DNA of 64,000 nt from Bryum argenteum (lineage: Eukaryota > Streptophyta > Bryopsida > Bryales > Bryaceae), in assembly GCA_037043015.1 (NCBI GenBank), contig CM073326.1, positions 7,262,345-7,326,344 of the forward strand, read 5' to 3'. Position 1 is the stretch's first letter; every line of letters begins with the position of its first letter. Positions 59,905-64,000 of this stretch are shown here, piece after piece. The translations under genes were made by a program, and so were the position numbers. The notes under the pieces are model-generated. The model ran no database searches and was not told the origin of the DNA. It worked only from the letters and a program-made list of their open reading frames with translations.

Positions 59905-61865
59905 ATGAGTTACACGGAGGAGGACACCGCGGGCAGGCCCAAGCTTAGTCTTCAACCTCGTGGATCTGCTTCCGATATTTCTTCCTCTTCTCCAGCCAAG
60001 TCCAGCCGAGTGAGTTTCTTCTTTTGATCTCGAGGTTAAATTCTGGAGTGGTGGATTGTGGCATTGATTAGGGGAGGCGTGTCTCGTAGCCCTTCTTTGT
60101 ACAGGAAGGTTGAAAAAAAAAAGAGAAAGATATTTGTAGTTGAATTTAAGATCCGGTGTCGGTGTGGTTTTGTTGTTGTTTGCAGCCTAATCCGTTTGGA
60201 GCAGCGAGACCGCGTGAACAAGTGATTGCGGAAAGAACAGGGAAGAAGGAACAAGAGGTTTTGCAGGAACAAGCTGCAAAGGAATGGAAAAAGAATGTAA
60301 GCTGCGTTCTTGTTTCAGTTTTTTGGTTTAGTTATGGGATAGAAATGTTGTGTACAGCGGTACTGAATCCGTCCAGAATGTGCGCAGAGTGTGCGAGAAT
60401 GTACCCCTGCGGTACATGTGCTTTCTATTCCAGAGAAGTCGTCTCTAGCACATATACCAAAGGGATATCTTCCTGTCCTAGAATGTACACCCTGCATACT
60501 CTTGCCATATTGTATTCAGAACACTCTTTGGATGCCTGTAGTAGCAAGTTCGATCTGAATTACCGTCTCGACCTTTAGCATGAGCTCCCCACTCCGTCAT
60601 AATAACTCTCTCTTGCCTTTTCGCAGATTGTACTCACTGAACAACAGCGTGAGGAGAAGAAGGCTGCTGAAGCAGAACTTGCGTTTGCCAGAAGCGAGCT
60701 CGAGAAAGAGGTCGATCCTACGAAATCGAAGCTTTTACGAGAAGATGTTACCGTCATGGAGAAGAAACTGGATGAACTCATGGCTTCCTTTGAGGTACGG
60801 AAAACCGTCTGGAAAATACAGGTAGCTGATTGGTCTAATTACTTTTACACTAACGTCTCCACCTTACGAAATTAATGTGTACCACGTTGTGTATACTCTA
60901 CTTAGTGCAGAAAATAGCCGTTCAAACTGCTCAATCTGGTGGCTCAAGACGCCCTCGTCGTGAGGACGAGAGAGCTCCCGCTGCTGTTGCTCCTGCCTAT
61001 GGTGGTGACGCTGAAGGTTACTCAAATTTCAGCAGAGGACGTGAACGTGATGGCGGCCGAGGAAGCTCCTACGGTGATACGTGGGGCAATGTTAAAGGCG
61101 GCAGCAAGGGGCAAGAACAAGCCTGCTATAGCTGTGGAGAGGTATAACTCTACCTTGCACTGATCATTTTACTCTTCATTCCATTGCACTGATCATTCAA
61201 CTCATCACTCCATATTGTTGAATGTTTTTCTGAACCTTACACAGAAGTCTTTCTCTCTAACCTTAAGTGTTAAGAAATTTGTCTCACTTCTGTTTCACTT
61301 TGAATCACTCCTGTTCATGATGAAAGTTGCTAGTATTCTGTGGGTTGCATCTATTGAAAAGTGAAGATATCAGTAGATTCTTTGGCGATTTAGTTACTGT
61401 TTGGTGGCTAGTTCGCAGATGCTAATGACAAGTTGATGTTGTCTGGTGCAGGTTGGACATTTCTCGCGCGAGTGCCCGAACGGGAGCTCCCGCGGAGGGC
61501 AAGGAGGGTACGGAGGTAACTTCGGAGGTGGAGGCGGGCGAGGCGGGAGGGGCCAACCCTGCTTCACATGTGGCCAAGAGGGTCACTTCTCCCGGGAGTG
61601 TCCCCAGGGTGCGAGTGTAGCATCAGGCGGATACGGAGGAGGCTCCCGGCAGGGGGGCTACGGTGGTGGTGGCTATGGCGGAAGCTACGGTGGTGGAGGT
61701 GGCTATGGAGGAGGTAGCACATACGACGACAGTGCACAGTATGGTGCCACCCAAGGTGGCAGCTATGGAGCAGGCGGCGGATACGATGACCGCGGCGGCT
61801 ACTCCACGGGACCCCGCGGAGGCGGTGGTGGAGGAGGATATGGAAACTCGTCGCAGTGGTCGTAG
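59905..61865 (+). CDS. Glycine-rich protein with eIF4B-like N-terminus and two CCHC zinc knuckles
   Basis: Probable cytoplasmic RNA-binding protein. Exons 59905-60009, 60186-60296, 60627-60794, 60911-61141 and 61452-61865 join in phase to 342 residues. Residues 11-19 read RPKLSLQPR and residues 36-45 PNPFGAARPR, a pair of motifs like those in plant and animal eIF4B. Next come an alternating acidic/basic helix with coiled-coil character (about 55-128) and an Arg/Gly segment. Two CX2CX4HX4C knuckles follow: CYSCGEVGHFSREC (about 200-213, split by the last intron) and CFTCGQEGHFSREC (about 242-255). The C-terminal third is Gly/Tyr/Ser-rich and RGG-like, as in glycine-rich cold-shock and CNBP-type proteins. 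It lacks an RRM or cold-shock domain. The N-terminal likeness is from memory of motif spelling, so the eIF4B link is an inference. Confidence 0.8.
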
Positions 61866-62574
61866 TTTAGTTTCGTAGGGGAGGTCATCCATCACGCCAG
61901 CCTCTGTTTTTTGACACACTATTAGAGATGATGGGATTGTATAGTCAGTTTCTTTACTGGTTGGTGCAAACCTGTTTTCTGTTTCATTGTGTAGGAGGTC
62001 TAAGTTCCACAGGGTTGACGTTTGACAAAAGGAAAAAGAAAGAGTGTTCCATTAGTCTCCCCCCTTACCTCCCCACCTTACCTCAGTTTTAACCTCTTGG
62101 ATTTAATCTTTCACTTGTGTTACTACTTGTGTCGCTGCTGTGTTCTCCCATTTTTGAATTTTGGCTCTTTTGGCTGGTTCTGTTTTACATCTTCCACCTC
62201 GGCTGAACCTTTGTTATCATCTGGCCTCTGAGCTTTGCTGGATTGGGACACTTCCTCCTGAATCCGCCAACTACACTGGGAGCTAGCTAGAGTACAATCA
62301 TTCTTGAAGGTAGTTACTTATATGGTAGAATGTATGGAGCAATCTCCATTGGTGTATGAAATAACGAATTTGTAATCTGTGGTATTTCGAATTTGACACT
62401 GTTTCCTCTTCCATGCCTGGTAAGTATCTGGAAATGCTCTGAGCATTCACGAATTCTTGCTATGTATTAAGCACTGAAGAAAATCATGGCTAGGTTCTAA
62501 TGAGGAAGAAATCTCCATATCATCGCATTTTGGAATCACGCAAGAATGTTCATAAAACTTGACAAAATTGAAAA
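61866..62574. other. 3' UTR and flank of the zinc-knuckle gene
   Basis: T-rich and CT-rich sequence typical of a plant 3' UTR for the first 400 bp, then spacer. No further gene. Confidence 0.4.
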
Positions 62575-62935
62575 TTAATTGTAGAAAAGGCATAGGTTTG
62601 AGTGCAAAGGGGTGAGTTGTGGAAATTTTTTCGTTTGTAAAAGTTTTAATGGTTTTCACCACTGCAAGGGCATTATTTGCCCAAAGAAGTTTCGTTTTAT
62701 GGTTTCTTTTTGTTTGAGGGTGTTATTAAAATGGAGATGAACATCTTAATAGTAGTTGATGATTTTTTCATTGCAATAAGTTTATTGATAACATTTTCAA
62801 TTTGAAGTAAAACCTTTGAGGTTTTTTGATTTTTTTTGAGTAATAATACATTATGAACTCGCAATCTATGAGGCCTTTTAACTCAAAACTTGACCCAAGT
62901 GGTGTACAATATGTCTACTACAAGATTCCATCCGA
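62575..62935. mobile_element. Truncated PB1 fragment
   Basis: Contains aaggcataggtttgagtgca, ggttttcaccactgcaag and gaactcgcaatctatgagg in the order found in PB1 (48860-49140). Both ends are missing. Confidence 0.6.
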
Positions 62936-63119
62936 AGTTTTTTTTGCAACTAACTGATCCAAAATTGTCATATCTATAAATTTTATGCAGATTCCAAACT
63001 ATCATCTCTACATGCAAATCCAAAACTGTTATCTCTTCATGCATATCTACAACAACCTTTCCCATATGTTGATCAATTTTGGCATCTCTATGTACGGACT
63101 CAATTTGACATTTCTATTT

Positions 63120-64000
63120 TGTAATTTGCTTGAAAACTAAAAGAAGTAAACTAATTCTACCATCACCAGTTAACGAGACTACTTACACTTCAAGACTGTG
63201 TACAGACACAATATAAGCTCTTCTTTATTCAGAGATGCAATCGGTGCATTACCATGTTACAATTCTATAGTCATCCTTGGAGCTCAATGTGCATTGCACA
63301 ATCTTTCTCCTACTCACAGAGACTGAGACTCTCTAAATGCAACTAATGAAAGTCACTCCTACTCACAGACTATATACTTGAGATTGAAGGTACAAATGAT
63401 AGATGAAAACCCTACGTAGAATGTAGATGGATGTCATCCACCAATACTCCCACTCATTCATACACATTCTACAAAAAATGCTTATCTGCACACTCCCACT
63501 CATTCTCGTGGAATGTACGCACGCCTCCATTAGTTGCCGAAGTCGTTGAAATGTGTCTCTTGGTAAAACCTTCGTAAGTTTATCAGCAACTTGTTCTGTA
63601 GTGCGAATGTACCTGAAATCCAGCAAGTTGTCCTCGTAGTATGTCCGAATAGAGTTATACTTCATATCTACATGTTTTGTCCGCTTATGATACTCAAGAT
63701 TTTTCACTAGAGCAATAGCCGCTTGATTGTCGGAATATATCGTAACGGGAAGCTCCTAGGTACAATTAAGTGTTTGAAGAAGCCGACATAACCGGACATT
63801 CTCCTTTGTAGATTCAGCCATAGCCACTAGTTCGGCAATTGTTGTAGAGTCGGCAAAACAACCCTGCTTATGACTTCCCCAAGCAATTGCTGTGGACTCC
63901 AAAGTATAAACGAAACCAGTGCGTCTTTTCCAATCATCTAAATCCCCACCGTAATTTGCATAGGCATAACCAATTAAACGTGGAGGAGATGATTGACCAC
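63120..64000 (-). mobile_element. Ty1/copia retrotransposon fossil, 3' part, running off the window
   Basis: The minus-strand sequence from the window edge to about 63400 encodes the RNase H end of a copia-type polyprotein (recognisable pieces include IYSDNQAAI, KRTKHVDMKY and ADKLTKVLPR). About 63120-63370 would be the 3' non-coding end and possibly LTR sequence; no LTR pair can be shown because the rest lies outside the window. It is an old, broken copy with at least one visible break. Confidence 0.75.

Noticed and set aside
59578-59955. 125-codon minus-strand open frame over the start of the zinc-knuckle gene
   Set aside because: Overlaps the 5' UTR and first exon of a better supported gene and has no domain.
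61623-61919. 98-codon minus-strand open frame
   Set aside because: Antisense of the glycine-rich tail; its Ala/Thr/Val-rich translation is the complement of Gly codons.

Overview
The window reads as nuclear DNA from a land plant that still makes swimming sperm. A moss or another seed-free plant is my best guess, but the species cannot be fixed from the sequence alone. The land-plant evidence is a NINJA-type jasmonate co-repressor, a plant-specific DUF2921 membrane protein, and a GT77-type glycosyltransferase resembling RAY1. The motile-cilium evidence is an intact gene matching LRRC9, which is otherwise familiar from ciliated animals and protists. Introns are short (about 55 to 480 bp), mostly GT-AG, and the intergenic DNA is AT-rich and full of small DNA transposons. 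No tRNA, rRNA, CRISPR or bacterial-type features were seen.

Layout. 1-6430: repeats (a SINE fragment, a large inverted repeat, nested TTAA-flanked elements, a minisatellite) and an unexplained stretch upstream of the first gene. 6431-15768 (+): LRRC9-like gene, 21 coding exons, 1565 codons. 15769-27290: repeat-rich intergenic DNA with a tandem duplication, foldback elements, a tandem tRNA-derived SINE pair, several TTAA elements and a Stowaway-like MITE. 27708-30518 (+): NINJA-family gene, two coding exons, 911 codons. 30519-34970: degenerate minisatellite, a nested pair of DNA elements and a perfect-TIR MITE. 34971-37770 (-): DUF2921 gene, two exons, 905 codons. 37771-41993: AT-rich spacer with one TTAA element and degenerate tandem blocks. 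41994-46350 (-): RAY1-like glycosyltransferase, nine exons, 713 codons. 46351-52600: spacer with further TTAA elements. About 52697-58740: a PIF/Harbinger-type DNA transposon with a broken DDE transposase and a divergently transcribed Myb/SANT-like gene. 59905-61865 (+): zinc-knuckle protein with an eIF4B-like N-terminus, five exons, 342 codons. 62575-64000: an element fragment and the edge of an old Ty1/copia fossil.

The four long host gene models and the zinc-knuckle model stay in frame across every splice junction I propose, which is the strongest evidence that they are real and intact. The genes do not form one pathway: they are a flagellar candidate, a hormone-signalling co-repressor, a membrane protein, a cell-wall or arabinogalactan glycosyltransferase and an RNA-binding protein. 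The most unusual theme is the set of at least five families of non-autonomous elements that end in CCC(C/T)T... and sit between TTAA sites. This is the signature of piggyBac-type transposition, which is rarely discussed in land plants.
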